From Burkholderia cepacia (GTDB taxonomy: Bacteria > Pseudomonadota > Gammaproteobacteria > Burkholderiales > Burkholderiaceae), in NCBI RefSeq assembly GCF_001039005.1, contig NZ_LDWR01000045.1:1-64000 (forward strand): a stretch of DNA of 64,000 nt, written 5' to 3'. Below are positions 1 to 9,529 of this stretch, piece by piece (within the stretch, counting starts at the first letter, position 1; every line of letters begins with the position of its first letter). The notes beneath the pieces are model-generated. The model saw only the letters and a list, made by a program, of their open reading frames with translations, did no database searches and had not been told where the DNA came from. Made by a program: the position numbers and the translations under genes.

Positions 1-510
1 CATGAACGTGAAGCGCAGCAGGTTGCGGTCGTGCTCGCCGTCGAGCCAGCCGGAAAACAGCGCGGCGGCCGGCGCGTTCCACGCGAGCGCGTTCCATTGC
101 CGGTCGAGCACGTACGCGGGCGTCGCGATCGCCGCGACGGTCGCGGCGAGCGTCGGCGGCAGGTCGCCGCCCGCGACGTCGGGCTCGGCCGGGTCGCGCT
201 GCGCGGCCAGCTCGAACAGGTACGCGCGCTCGGCCTTCGACAGTTGCAGCGCGACGGCGATCCGCGCGAGCGCGTCGGCCGACGCCGACACGGGGCGGCC
301 CTGTTCGATCCACGTGTACCAGGTCGGGCTGACGCCGCACAGTTGCGCGACTTCCTCGCGCCGCAGCCCCGGCGTGCGGCGGCGCGGGCCGGGCGGCAGG
401 CCGACGGCCTGCGGCGACAGCCGCTCGCGATGGGCACGGATGAATTCGCCGAGCGCGCGGGCGGGCGTGGCGTCGAGCGGCGGGACGGGGGCGGAGGACG
501 GGTGGTTCAT
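1..510 (-). CDS. XRE-family HTH regulator with MmyB-like ligand domain (partial)
   Basis: Reading from the ATG at 510 leftward, 170 codons stay open to the window edge, so the C-terminus is missing. The N-terminal part (about residues 15-85) is a helix-turn-helix of the cro/C1 type, with the typical stretch RRTPGLRREEVAQL followed by GVSPTWYTWIEQGR. The remainder, containing AYVLDRQWNALAWN, looks like the MmyB-type ligand-binding domain (PF17765) that accompanies this HTH in actinobacterial and proteobacterial regulators; full-length members are about 280 residues. It diverges from the methyltransferase gene at 721, and palindromes at 556-600 lie in the shared upstream region, which suggests autoregulation and possibly control of the neighbour. 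Family assignment is firm; target genes are inferred. Confidence 0.85.
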   Translation of the reverse strand, partial: MNHPSSAPVPPLDATPARALGEFIRAHRERLSPQAVGLPPGPRRRTPGLRREEVAQLCGVSPTWYTWIEQGRPVSASADALARIAVALQLSKAERAYLFELAAQRDPAEPDVAGGDLPPTLAATVAAIATPAYVLDRQWNALAWNAPAAALFSGWLDGEHDRNLLRFTFM

Positions 511-555
511 GCGGAAACGGCGAAGTGGAAGCGAGGACGCGGCAAAAATCAGACA

Positions 556-600
556 GGTGTATCGAATACCAGAATAACTGCTTAACTTGTACTGGTACAA
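556..600. promoter_or_regulatory. Two palindromes in divergent promoter region (candidate operators)
   Basis: Two inverted repeats lie just upstream of the HTH regulator start. TTGTACTGGTACAA at 587-600 is perfect with 6-base arms around TG. GGTGTATCGAATACC at 556-570 is imperfect. The local sequence is more AT-rich than its surroundings. They are plausible binding sites for the adjacent regulator; nothing else in the window shows which protein binds. Confidence 0.45.
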
Positions 601-660
601 ACGCAGGCCTATTGTAGCGGCTCGCGCGCTGGCAGGCAGCGGGCGTCCCACAAAACGCGT

Positions 661-707
661 GCATGGGGCCGGAGCGGCGCTGAAGCGCTTACTCCGGTCG
701 ACTGCAC
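661..707 (-). repeat. Single copy of the GCGCTTCAGCGC hairpin repeat
   Basis: Read on the minus strand this has the core GCGCTTCAGCGC flanked by CCGGAG/CTCCGG arms and followed by GGCCCCATGC, matching the layout of the four copies at 13261-13445. It is in the opposite orientation to those copies, just before the methyltransferase gene. The pairing has a one-base asymmetry between the outer arm and the core. Confidence 0.6.
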
Positions 708-720
708 AAAGGAGCGAACG

Positions 721-1473
721 ATGAAACACCACGACCAGGTCGCCGACGCATTCGGCACGACGGCCGCCGCCTATCTGACGAGCACGGTCCACGCGACGGG
801 TGCCGATCTGCAGACGCTCGCCGACGCGGTGCGCGCGACGCCCGATGCCGCGGTGCTCGACCTCGGCTGCGGTGCCGGTCACGCGAGCTTCGCGGTCGCG
901 CCGCACGTGCGCGACGTGGTCGCATACGATCTCGCCGCGCCGATGCTCGCGACCGTCGACGCGGCCGCGCGCGAGCGCGGGCTCGCGAACATCCGCACGC
1001 AGCAGGGCCCGGCGGAACGGCTGCCGTTCGACACCGCGACGTTCGACTGGGTCGTGAGCCGGATGAGCGCGCACCACTGGCACGACATGCACGCGGCGCT
1101 CGCCGAGGTGCGCCGCGTGCTGAAACCGGGCGGCCGCGTGCTGATGATCGACATCGCGGGCAACGATCATCCGCTGCTCGACACGTACCTGCAGGCCGCG
1201 GAAGTGCTGCGCGACGCATCGCACGTGCGCGATTACCGCGCCGACGAGTGGCTCACAATGTTCCGCGACGCGGGCTTCGACGCACAGGTGCACAGCCGCT
1301 GGCGGTTGCCGATCGATTTCGACACGTGGGTCGAGCGCATCCGCACGCCGGCCGACAGCGTCGCCGGCATTCGCGCGCTGTGGGCGCATGCGCCCGACGA
1401 GGTGCGCGGTTATTACGCGGTGCGGCCCGACGGTTCGTTCGAGCACGACGCGCTGCTGATCGACGCGCGCTGA
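721..1473 (+). CDS. Class I SAM-dependent methyltransferase
   Basis: A 250-residue protein with the Rossmann-type SAM-binding motif VLDLGCGAGHAS near residue 45, the acidic motif II area around VVAYDLAAPML, and the post-motif KPGGRVLMID near residue 140. This is the UbiE/MenG-like Methyltransf_11 layout, so it transfers a methyl group from SAM, but the acceptor cannot be read from sequence. The start has a good AGGAG 7 bases upstream. It sits alone between a divergent HTH regulator and a bidirectional terminator shared with ppc. Cytosolic; no signal or membrane segment. Confidence 0.85.
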   Translation: MKHHDQVADAFGTTAAAYLTSTVHATGADLQTLADAVRATPDAAVLDLGCGAGHASFAVAPHVRDVVAYDLAAPMLATVDAAARERGLANIRTQQGPAERLPFDTATFDWVVSRMSAHHWHDMHAALAEVRRVLKPGGRVLMIDIAGNDHPLLDTYLQAAEVLRDASHVRDYRADEWLTMFRDAGFDAQVHSRWRLPIDFDTWVERIRTPADSVAGIRALWAHAPDEVRGYYAVRPDGSFEHDALLIDAR

Positions 1474-1515
1474 CCGGGCGACGCGGCTCGCCGGCGCGTT
1501 TCACGTCCGATGAAA

Positions 1516-1560
1516 AAAGCCGCGATACGCACCGTAGGCACGGTGGCGTATCGCGGCTTT
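1516..1560. terminator. Bidirectional rho-independent terminator between methyltransferase and ppc
   Basis: A perfect 15-base stem (1516-1530 with 1546-1560) with A-rich left and T-rich right flanks lies between two convergent genes, so it can terminate both transcripts. Confidence 0.85.
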
Positions 1561-1603
1561 CGCGATGCCGGTTGGCGCGGTGCAGGCCCGCGCCGCATGC
1601 GGA

Positions 1604-4600
1604 TCAGCCCGTGTTGCGCAGGCCGGCCGCGATCCCGTTGATCGTCAGGTGAATCCCGCGGCGCAGCCGCGCGTTCGTGTCGCCCGCGCGGTGACGCTTG
1701 ATCAGCTCGACCTGCAGGTGATTCAGCGGATCGAGATACGGGAAGCGGTTCGTGATCGAGCGCGCGAGCAGCGGGTTGGTCGCGAGACGGCCTTCGTGTC
1801 CCGTGATTTCCGCGAGGGCCTGCGACGTGCGCTCCCATTCCGCGACGATCCGCTCGAACACGTGCTTGCGCAGCTTGCGGTCGGCGACGAGTTGCGCGTA
1901 GCGCGACGCGACCGCGAGATCGGTCTTCGCGAGCACCATGTCCATGTTCGACAGCAGGTTCGCGAAGAACGGCCAGGTCTTGTTCATCTTCTTCAGCAGC
2001 GCGACGCGCTTCGTGCGCTCGGCGTCGTCCGGCGCGCCGTCGAGATACGCGCTCACGGCGCTGCCGAAGCCGTACCAGCCCGTCAGCAGCAGCCGGCACT
2101 GGCCCCACGAGAAGCCCCACGGAATCGCGCGCAGATCCTCGATCTTGCGCTGCTTCGGATCCTGCAGTTTGCGCGAGGCCGGACGGCTGCCGATGTTCAG
2201 CTCGGCGATCTCGGTGATCGGCGTCGACGAGAAGAAGTAGTCGGTGAAGCCCGGCGTTTCGTAGACGAGCGCGCGGTACGCGGCCATCGCCGAGTCGGAC
2301 AGCGTCTGCATTGCGGCCTCGAACGCGGGCAGTTGCGCGGGGGCGTTCGATTGCGGCAGCAGCGATGCCTCGAGCGTCGCGGCGACGACCGTCTCGAGGT
2401 TGCGCCGGCCGATCTCGGGGTTCGCGAACTTGCTCGCGATCACCTCGCCCTGTTCGGTCAGGCGGATCTGGCCGTTCACGGTGCCCGGCGGCTGCGACAG
2501 GATCGCCTGGTAGGTCGGGCCGCCGCCGCGGCCGACCGTGCCGCCGCGGCCGTGGAACAGCCGCAGCGTGATCTTGCGGTCGCGGAACAGGTCGACGAGC
2601 GCGAGTTCCGCGCGATACAGCTCCCAGTTCGACGTGAGGAAGCCGCCGTCCTTGTTGCTGTCCGAGTAGCCGAGCATCACTTCCTGCTCGGCACCCTGGT
2701 GCGCGATCAGCGCATCGATGCCCGGCAGCGCGAAGTATTCGCGCATGATGCGCGACGCATCGCGCAGGTCGGGGATCGTCTCGAACAGCGGGATCACCAT
2801 CAGGCTGTTCCTCGCATGGCTGCCCGGTACGCCGAGCGTGCCTTCGAGCAGCCCCGTCTCCTTCTGCAGCAGCAGCACCTCGACGAGGTCGCTGACGGTT
2901 TCCGTATGCGAAATGATGTAGTTGCGCACGGCGCGGGCGCCGAATTGCGCGCGCACGTCGCGCGCCTTTTCGAACACGCCGAGTTCGCTCTGCGCGAGCG
3001 CCGAGTATTCGATGTACGGCGAGCGCAGCGGGCGCGGATCGGCGAGCGCGGCGAGCAGCACGCGCAGCTTGTCTTCCTCGGCGAGCGCCGCGTAGTCGGC
3101 CTCGACGCCCGCGCGCGCGAACAGCTCGGCGACCACGGCTTCATGGATGTCGGAGCTCTGGCGCAGGTCGATGCTCGCGAGATGGAAGCCGAATACTTCG
3201 GCCGCACGCACGAGCGGCGCGAGGCGCGGCGCGGCGAGCGACGTGCCGTGGTGTTCGTCGAGCGACGCGGTCAGCACCTTCAGGTCGGCGACGAACGCTT
3301 CGGAATCCGCATACGGGATCGCGCGCACGGGCGGCGCGCCGCGGCCCGCGCTGCGCACGGGCACCGTGCCTTCGCCCACACGCACGCGCGCGCTCGCGGC
3401 GAGCCGCGTGTAGATGCCGATCAGCGCGCGGCGATACGGTTCGTCGACACGGTGCGGCGACTGGTCGGGCGATGCCGCCGCGAGCGCCTTCACGGCGTCG
3501 TTCGCGCCGACGAGCAGGTTCGACACCGACAGCTCGGCGCCCAGCTTGTGCACCTGTTCCAGATAGTGCTCGAGGATCACCGCGGCCTGGCGGTTGATCG
3601 CCTCGTCGAGCGTCGGCGCGGTCACGTTCGGGTTGCCGTCGCGATCGCCGCCGATCCAGCTGCCCATCTGGAAAAACGCGGGCACCCGCGCGGACAGGCC
3701 GTGCTCGGCGAGCGCGGCCTCGATGTCGCCGTACAGCGCGGGCAGCTCGTCGAGGAAGGTCGCGCGGTAGTACGACAGCGCGTTCTCGATCTCGTCGCCG
3801 ACCGTCAGGCGCGCGTCGCGCAGCATGCGCGTCTGCCACAGCGCGGTCACGCGCGCGCGCAGCATCGATTCGTTGTACTGGCGCTCGCGCGCGGTCAGCT
3901 CCTGGTCGCGTTCGGCGAGCAGGCGCGCGATGTCGTGCTGCGCGTCGAGGATGCTCTTGCGCTGCACTTCGGTCGGGTGCGCGGTCAGCACCGGCACGAT
4001 CAGCGCATCGTCGAAGAAGCGCTGCAGCAGGCGCTTCGACGCGTTGCCGGTCGTCTTCAACTGCTCGAGCGCGTACGCGACCGTGCCGGGCTGCGGCGCG
4101 GAGCCGGCCAGCGCGTGGATGCGGCGGCGGCGGTTGTGGTGGCGGTCTTCCGCGATGTTCGCGAGATGCGAGAAATAGCTGAACGCGCGCACGACGCTCA
4201 CTGTCTGCTCGGGCGTCAGCTTGCGCAGTTTCTTCTCGAGCGTCTGCGCGGCTTCGCTGTCGTCCTCGCGGCGGAACTTGACCGCGGTCTGGCGGATCGT
4301 CTCGACGACGTCGAACACGGTGTCGCCTTCCTGTTCGCGCACGACGTCGCCGAGCAGGCGGCCGAGGAAGCGGATGTCCTCGAACAGCGGGCCGTCCTTG
4401 TCCTCGCGCGTGCGCGTGCCGGACTTCGGCGCGCCGGCCGTGCGGGCAGCGGGGCCGGCGGTTTTCGTCACGCGTTTTGTCTGACGTATCGGGTCTTTCG
4501 GTTTCGTTGCCGTTTTCGCACGGCCGTTCGCGGCGGTGGCGACAGTGCCCGTCGGGGCGTCGGAGGAGGACTGGGCAGCATTGCGGCGCGCCGTACGCGC

Positions 4601-4618
4601 CGATCCGGAAGACTTCAC
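1604..4618 (-). CDS. ppc: Phosphoenolpyruvate carboxylase
   Basis: Makes oxaloacetate from PEP and bicarbonate, the anaplerotic entry to the TCA cycle. About 1004 residues, somewhat longer than the 880-residue E. coli enzyme because of an Ala/Lys-rich N-terminal extension of roughly 65 residues. Catalytic signatures are present: [13 protein letters not shown] (catalytic His), [14 protein letters not shown], and the Gly-rich loop [14 protein letters not shown], ending with the conserved C-terminal NTG. I chose the GTG at 4618 because AAGGA precedes it by 7 bases; an in-frame upstream ATG at 4648 has no comparable site. Transcribed divergently from hemC. Confidence 0.95.
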   Translation of the reverse strand: MKSSGSARTARRNAAQSSSDAPTGTVATAANGRAKTATKPKDPIRQTKRVTKTAGPAARTAGAPKSGTRTREDKDGPLFEDIRFLGRLLGDVVREQEGDTVFDVVETIRQTAVKFRREDDSEAAQTLEKKLRKLTPEQTVSVVRAFSYFSHLANIAEDRHHNRRRRIHALAGSAPQPGTVAYALEQLKTTGNASKRLLQRFFDDALIVPVLTAHPTEVQRKSILDAQHDIARLLAERDQELTARERQYNESMLRARVTALWQTRMLRDARLTVGDEIENALSYYRATFLDELPALYGDIEAALAEHGLSARVPAFFQMGSWIGGDRDGNPNVTAPTLDEAINRQAAVILEHYLEQVHKLGAELSVSNLLVGANDAVKALAAASPDQSPHRVDEPYRRALIGIYTRLAASARVRVGEGTVPVRSAGRGAPPVRAIPYADSEAFVADLKVLTASLDEHHGTSLAAPRLAPLVRAAEVFGFHLASIDLRQSSDIHEAVVAELFARAGVEADYAALAEEDKLRVLLAALADPRPLRSPYIEYSALAQSELGVFEKARDVRAQFGARAVRNYIISHTETVSDLVEVLLLQKETGLLEGTLGVPGSHARNSLMVIPLFETIPDLRDASRIMREYFALPGIDALIAHQGAEQEVMLGYSDSNKDGGFLTSNWELYRAELALVDLFRDRKITLRLFHGRGGTVGRGGGPTYQAILSQPPGTVNGQIRLTEQGEVIASKFANPEIGRRNLETVVAATLEASLLPQSNAPAQLPAFEAAMQTLSDSAMAAYRALVYETPGFTDYFFSSTPITEIAELNIGSRPASRKLQDPKQRKIEDLRAIPWGFSWGQCRLLLTGWYGFGSAVSAYLDGAPDDAERTKRVALLKKMNKTWPFFANLLSNMDMVLAKTDLAVASRYAQLVADRKLRKHVFERIVAEWERTSQALAEITGHEGRLATNPLLARSITNRFPYLDPLNHLQVELIKRHRAGDTNARLRRGIHLTINGIAAGLRNTG

Positions 4619-4826
4619 GATGGGTTTCCTTGGGAAAGCTCGAGTCAAAAGGAACTGCGAAAACTGCGGGAACTGCGGTCAAGCAACCAGCTACGTGCGG
4701 CACATCCGCACATCGGCGCCGCGACCCGCGCAGGGGCCGGTCGGGCGCAGGCTCCGGGCCCGGGCGGGCCGGGGCGTGCGTGCTACCATTGTTCGATCTT
4801 CAATCCCGTCCTTCGATGTTCCAGCA

Positions 4827-5831
4827 ATGAATTCCGAGACCCTTGCGGCCGGGCCGCAACAGGCACAGCCGCCCGCGACGTTGACGATTGCTTCGCGCGA
4901 GAGCCGCCTGGCGATGTGGCAAGCCGAACATGTGCGTGATGCGCTGCGCGAATTATATCCAGCTTGTGACGTGAAAATCCTCGGGATGACGACCCGGGGC
5001 GATCAGATTCTCGATCGCACGCTGTCGAAGGTCGGCGGCAAGGGCCTGTTCGTGAAGGAACTGGAGAGCGCGCTGGCCGACGGCCGCGCCGATCTCGCCG
5101 TGCATTCGCTGAAGGATGTGCCGATGTCGCTGCCCGACGGCTTCTCGCTCGCCGCGATCATGGAGCGCGAGGATCCGCGCGACGCGTTCGTGTCGAACGA
5201 CTACGCGTCGCTCGACGCGCTGCCGGCCGGCGCGGTCGTCGGCACGTCGAGCCTGCGCCGCGAGGCGATGCTGCGCGCGCGCTATCCGCATCTCGACGTG
5301 CTGCCGCTGCGCGGCAACCTCGACACGCGCCTCTCGAAACTCGACCGCGGCGACTACGCGGCGATCATCCTCGCGGCCGCCGGCCTGAAGCGTCTCGGCC
5401 TCGAAGCGCGGATCCGCGCGCTGCTCGACGTCGATGCGAGCCCGCCCGCGGCCGGCCAGGGCGCACTCGGCATCGAGATCGCGGCGCACCGCGACGACGT
5501 CGCGGCCTGGCTCGCGCCGCTGCACGACCGGCAGACCGCGCTCGCGGTCGAGGCCGAGCGGATGGTGTCGCGCGCGCTCGGCGGCAGCTGCGAGGTGCCG
5601 CTCGCCGCGCACGCGGTGTGGCGCGCGGGCGAACTGTATCTGACGGGCCGCGTGTCGACGACCGACGGCAAGCGCGTGCTGACGGCCGAGGAGTGCGGTG
5701 CGGTCGTGACCGTCGCCGATGCGCTCGCGCTCGGCCGCGCGGTGTCCGACGATCTCGAGGAGCAAGGTGCGCTCGACATCGTCCGCGCACTGCTCGCCGC
5801 CGGCTCGCCGGCCGGCAAGGGCGACGCCTGA
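4827..5831 (+). CDS. hemC: Porphobilinogen deaminase (hydroxymethylbilane synthase)
   Basis: Polymerises four porphobilinogen molecules into hydroxymethylbilane in haem, sirohaem and B12 synthesis. 334 residues. Visible family marks are [17 protein letters not shown] at the N-terminus, [11 protein letters not shown] for substrate contacts, [10 protein letters not shown], and [13 protein letters not shown], whose Cys carries the dipyrromethane cofactor. The ATG at 4827 gives the expected start; the open frame runs further upstream but without family similarity. First gene of a hemC-hemDX-hemY operon: its stop overlaps the next start by one base, so translation is coupled. Confidence 0.97.
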   Translation: MNSETLAAGPQQAQPPATLTIASRESRLAMWQAEHVRDALRELYPACDVKILGMTTRGDQILDRTLSKVGGKGLFVKELESALADGRADLAVHSLKDVPMSLPDGFSLAAIMEREDPRDAFVSNDYASLDALPAGAVVGTSSLRREAMLRARYPHLDVLPLRGNLDTRLSKLDRGDYAAIILAAAGLKRLGLEARIRALLDVDASPPAAGQGALGIEIAAHRDDVAAWLAPLHDRQTALAVEAERMVSRALGGSCEVPLAAHAVWRAGELYLTGRVSTTDGKRVLTAEECGAVVTVADALALGRAVSDDLEEQGALDIVRALLAAGSPAGKGDA

Positions 5832-7801
5832 TGGTGGGCGGCGCGCGCGCGTTCACCGCCGTCCTGACGCGCCCGGACGGCCAGTCGGACACGCTCGCCG
5901 CGCAACTGGCCGACGCCGGTTGCGACGTGCTCGAATTCCCGCTGATCGACATCGCGCCGGTCGACGATCCGGCGCCGCTCGACGCCGCGTTCGCGGCGCT
6001 TGCCGACTACGCGCTCGTGATTTTCGTGTCGCCGAACGCGATCGACCGCGCGCTCGCGCAGTACGGCGCGATCTGGCCGAACGCGCTGCCAGTCGGCGTG
6101 GTCGGGCCCGGCAGTGTCGCGGCGCTCGAGCGTCACGGCATCGCGGCGCCCGCGCATCGCGTGATCGCGCCGCAGGCGCCGGCCGACGGTGGCGTGCCCC
6201 ATTACGATTCGGAAAGCCTGTTCGCGTGCATCGAGGCTGCATTCGGCGGCGCGCAGGCGCTGGCAGGCAAGCGCGTGCTGATCGTGCGCGGCGACGGCGG
6301 GCGCGAATGGCTCGCCGACCGGCTGCGCGAGGCCGGCGCGGACGTGACGCTGGTTGCCGCGTACCGGCGCGTCGTGCCCGAGCCGCGCGTCGGCGCATGG
6401 GAGCGCGTGCATGCGCTGCTCGACGGCGCACCGCATGCGTGGCTCGTCACGAGCTCGGAAGGCGTGCGCAACCTGCACGAACTCGCGCGGGCGCACCTGA
6501 ACGATGCAGAGATCGATGCGCTGAAGCATGCGCCGCTCGTGACGCCGCACCCGCGCATCGAGCAGACCGCGCGGACATTGGGTTTTGATAGGATTACGCT
6601 GACCGGCGCGGGCGATGAGCGCATCGTCCGCGCGTTTCGAACGATGGCCGCCGAGGCCGTCCAACCGGCGACAGCCGCACCGGTGACTAAACGCATGACA
6701 GATACCAACGATTCCAAAAGCGTCGCTTCCCAGCCGGCCGCTGCATCCGCACCGCCGTCTCGACCCCCGTACATGGCGTCCGAACCGCCCGCGCGCCGCG
6801 GCGGCAGCGCGCTGCTGTGGTTCGTCGTCGTCGTGCTCGGCTGCGCGGCGGGTGTCGGCGGCTATGCGCTGAACCGCAAGATCGACCGGCTCGACGGCTC
6901 GTTCGTCACGCGCCAGAAGGCGCTCGACGCGCAGACGGCCGAAACGCGCATGAAAACCGAGCAGGCGCTCGCGAGCACGCATCAGGTCGACACACAGCTC
7001 GCGCAGCTCGACGGCAAGCTCGCCGACGCGCAGAGCGCGCAGCAGGCGCTGCAGCAGCAATACCAGGACCTGTCGCGCAACCGCGATGCGTGGATGCTCG
7101 AGGAAGTCGACCAGATGCTGTCGAGCGCGAGCCAGCAGCTTCAACTGACGGGCAACACGCAACTCGCGCTGATCGCGCTGCAGAACGCCGACGCGCGTCT
7201 CGCGACGTCGCAGAGCGCGCAGGCCGTCACGGTGCGCAAGGCGCTCGCGCTGGACATCGAGAAGCTGAAGGCCGCGCCGGCGGCCGATCTCACCGGCCTC
7301 GCGATCAAGCTCGACGACGCGATCGGCAAGATCGACGCGCTGCCGTTGTCCGGCGAGGCGATCGTGCCGCACGAGGCGCCGAAGGCCGCACCGGTCGACG
7401 CCGCGGCGTCGGCCGTGGCCGGCGAGCCGCGCTGGAAGGTGTGGTGGCACGACTTCTCGGCCGGTCTCGGCCAGCAGTTGAAGGGCCTCGTACAGGTGCG
7501 CCGGATCGACAACGCGGACGCGATGCTCGCGTCGCCCGACCAGGGCTACTTCGTGCGCGAGAACGTGAAGCTGCGCCTGCTCACCGCGCGGCTGTCGCTG
7601 CTCGCGCGCAACGACAGCGCGATGAAGGCCGACCTGCACGCCGCGCAGGCGTCGCTCGGGAAGTATTTCGATCAGGCATCGAAGGACACGCAGACCGTCG
7701 AGGATCTGCTCAAGCAGGTTGACGGCGCATCGCTGACGGTCGCGGTGCCGAACCTGAACACGAGCCTGAACGCCGTTCAGCAGTTCAAGAGCCGGGGGTA
7801 A
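5831..7801 (+). CDS. hemDX: Fused uroporphyrinogen-III synthase / HemX membrane protein
   Basis: One 656-residue reading frame holds two proteins that are separate in E. coli. Residues 1 to about 270 are uroporphyrinogen-III synthase (HemD), which closes and inverts ring D of hydroxymethylbilane, ending near RIVRAFRTMAAE. After a Pro/Ala/Ser linker, a single membrane segment (LLWFVVVVLGCAAGVGGYAL, about residues 335-355) is followed by a Gln/Ala-rich coiled coil and a periplasmic HemX domain. No stop or frameshift is visible across the linker. HemX is often annotated as a uroporphyrin-III methyltransferase, but I see no SAM-methyltransferase motif in this part. Lies between hemC and hemY in one operon. 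Confidence 0.92.
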   Translation: MVGGARAFTAVLTRPDGQSDTLAAQLADAGCDVLEFPLIDIAPVDDPAPLDAAFAALADYALVIFVSPNAIDRALAQYGAIWPNALPVGVVGPGSVAALERHGIAAPAHRVIAPQAPADGGVPHYDSESLFACIEAAFGGAQALAGKRVLIVRGDGGREWLADRLREAGADVTLVAAYRRVVPEPRVGAWERVHALLDGAPHAWLVTSSEGVRNLHELARAHLNDAEIDALKHAPLVTPHPRIEQTARTLGFDRITLTGAGDERIVRAFRTMAAEAVQPATAAPVTKRMTDTNDSKSVASQPAAASAPPSRPPYMASEPPARRGGSALLWFVVVVLGCAAGVGGYALNRKIDRLDGSFVTRQKALDAQTAETRMKTEQALASTHQVDTQLAQLDGKLADAQSAQQALQQQYQDLSRNRDAWMLEEVDQMLSSASQQLQLTGNTQLALIALQNADARLATSQSAQAVTVRKALALDIEKLKAAPAADLTGLAIKLDDAIGKIDALPLSGEAIVPHEAPKAAPVDAAASAVAGEPRWKVWWHDFSAGLGQQLKGLVQVRRIDNADAMLASPDQGYFVRENVKLRLLTARLSLLARNDSAMKADLHAAQASLGKYFDQASKDTQTVEDLLKQVDGASLTVAVPNLNTSLNAVQQFKSRG

Positions 7802-7803
7802 CG

Positions 7804-8991
7804 ATGACGCTTCGAGGAATCGTCTGGCTCGCGGTCCTGTTCGCGATCGCCGCGGCGCTCGCCACCGTCGGGCATTTCGACGCGGGGCAGGTGCTGCTCG
7901 TCTATCCGCCGTACCGGGTCGACGTGTCGCTGAACCTGTTCGTGATCGCCATCGTCGTGCTGTTCATCGTCGTGTATGCGCTGCTGCGCATCGTGCGCAA
8001 CATCTGGCGCATGCCGCAGCGGGTCGCCGCGTATCGCGCGCGTTCGCGCAACGAGAAGGCGCAGGCGTCGTTGCGCGATGCAATCGCGAACCTGTATGCG
8101 GGCCGTTTCTCGCGTGCGGAAAAGGCCGCGCGTGAGGCACTGTCGGTCGACGCGAACCTAGGCGCGGCGAGTCTCGTCGCGGCCACCGCCGCGCACCGGA
8201 TGCACGAGTACACGCGCCGCGACGACTGGCTGTCGAAGGTCGACGCGCCCGAGTGGCAGGATGCACGGCTGCTCGCCGCGGCCGACATGCGCGCGGACGC
8301 ACGCGATGCCGACGGTGCGCTCGCCGCGCTGGCCGACTTGCAGGCGGGCGGCAAGCGCATCCATGCGCAGCAGGTTGCGCTGCGCGCACAGCAGCAGTTG
8401 AAGAACTGGGCCGAAGTGCTGAAGCTCGCGAAGGCGCTCGAGAAGCGCGAGGCGCTGCATCCGGCCGCGGCCGTGCGGCTGCGCCAGCAGGCCGCGGAAA
8501 ACCTGCTGCGTGAACGCCGGCACGACCCCGACGCGCTGCTCGAGGTGTGGCAGTCGCTGTCGCCGGTCGAGCGCCAGTCGCCGCGTCTCGCCGATCTCGC
8601 GGCCGACCTGCTGGTGGCGCTCGAGCGTCGCAACGAAGCGCGCCGCATCGTCGAGGAAGCGCTCGCGCACAACTGGGACGCGCGCCTGCTGCGTCGTTAC
8701 CCGGACACGGCCGGCGCCGATGCGCTGCCGCTGATCCAGAAGGCCGAAGGGTGGAAGAAGGATCACCCGGAAGATGCCGACCTGCTGTTCGCGCTCGGCC
8801 GCCTCTGCCAGCAGCAGCAGTTGTGGGGCAAGGCGCAGTCGTTCCTCGAATCGGCGCTGAAGCTGGCCGACAACGAAGCGCTGAAGGTGCGTGCGCACCG
8901 TGCGCTCGCGCGCCTGTTCGAGCATCTCGGCGAAACCGACAAGGCCGCGAAGCACTACCGCGAAAGCGCGCTTGCGATCACCGTGGTCTGA
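7804..8991 (+). CDS. hemY: HemY, inner-membrane TPR protein of the haem operon
   Basis: 395 residues starting two bases after the hemDX stop. Two N-terminal hydrophobic segments (about residues 5-25 and 42-62) are followed by repeated Ala/Leu-rich helical pairs, as in tetratricopeptide repeats; typical TPR spacing is clear near LGRLCQQQQLWGKAQSFLESAL. This is the proteobacterial HemY family (HemY_N plus TPR), not the Gram-positive coproporphyrinogen oxidase of the same name. Its biochemical role is unsettled; proposed roles are organising haem enzymes at the membrane. Last gene of the operon, followed by a strong terminator. Confidence 0.92.
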   Translation: MTLRGIVWLAVLFAIAAALATVGHFDAGQVLLVYPPYRVDVSLNLFVIAIVVLFIVVYALLRIVRNIWRMPQRVAAYRARSRNEKAQASLRDAIANLYAGRFSRAEKAAREALSVDANLGAASLVAATAAHRMHEYTRRDDWLSKVDAPEWQDARLLAAADMRADARDADGALAALADLQAGGKRIHAQQVALRAQQQLKNWAEVLKLAKALEKREALHPAAAVRLRQQAAENLLRERRHDPDALLEVWQSLSPVERQSPRLADLAADLLVALERRNEARRIVEEALAHNWDARLLRRYPDTAGADALPLIQKAEGWKKDHPEDADLLFALGRLCQQQQLWGKAQSFLESALKLADNEALKVRAHRALARLFEHLGETDKAAKHYRESALAITVV

Positions 8992-9022
8992 CGCGGGCGG
9001 CGCGGCTGCTTGCCGCTCCGCG

Positions 9023-9061
9023 AAAAAAGCCCCGAACGCCTTCTGGCTTCGGGGCTTTTTT
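9023..9061 (+). terminator. Rho-independent terminator of the hem operon
   Basis: A 14-base stem (9023-9036 with 9048-9061) with core GCCCCG and a T-run follows hemY by about 30 bases. A-rich on its left side, so it may also serve the converging gene. Confidence 0.9.
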
Positions 9062-9123
9062 ATCCTGCTGCCGGCGGTCGGCCGGCATCGGACGACGGAT
9101 GCGATCCGCCGCGTGCAGTATCG

Positions 9124-9489
9124 CTACGCGTCGAGCTTGCGCAGCAGGTCGTCTTCGGACGCGACGAACCACACCGACCGCCCGCGATTGGATTCGCGCA
9201 CGAGGGCATGGAACGCTTCGCTGCGCGCGACCCAGCGGTCGATGTCGCCGATCACGCCGAGTCGCAAGCCGTAGTTGACGAATTTCTGCAGCATTGCGCC
9301 CGCGAGCCCGCTTTCGAGCCGGTAGAAATCGTCATGCAGCGCGTCGGCGGGGACCGCGATCCAGTCGACTTCATGTTCGTGCGCGAGCGCGACGAGGTCC
9401 AGCGCATCGCTTTCCCGCTGCAAGACCTGGGCGGACGTGTCCCGGACCAGCACGCGGGTGCCGGCTGCTTCAATGATTCGGTGGTGCAT
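9124..9489 (-). CDS. DUF4180 family protein
   Basis: 121 residues when started at 9489, where GGAG sits 9 bases upstream; an ATG at 9516 adds nine residues without a better site. The sequence, with DALDLVALAHEHEVDWIAVPADAL and ends FVASEDDLLRKLDA, matches my memory of DUF4180, a small soluble family of unknown function. The protein appears to have an alternating alpha/beta pattern with no catalytic motif that I recognise. It follows the MFS gene by about 40 bases on the same strand, so co-transcription with the ALDH-SDR-MFS set is possible but not required. Confidence 0.65.
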   Translation of the reverse strand: MHHRIIEAAGTRVLVRDTSAQVLQRESDALDLVALAHEHEVDWIAVPADALHDDFYRLESGLAGAMLQKFVNYGLRLGVIGDIDRWVARSEAFHALVRESNRGRSVWFVASEDDLLRKLDA

Positions 9490-9529
9490 GCGGGTTGGCT
9501 CCGTCGAGATGATCATTAGGTGCAGTGCG

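Noticed and set aside
1565-4939. Long plus-strand open frame (1124 codons) opposite ppc
   Set aside because: Antisense shadow of ppc; composition is shadow-like and it has no ribosome site.
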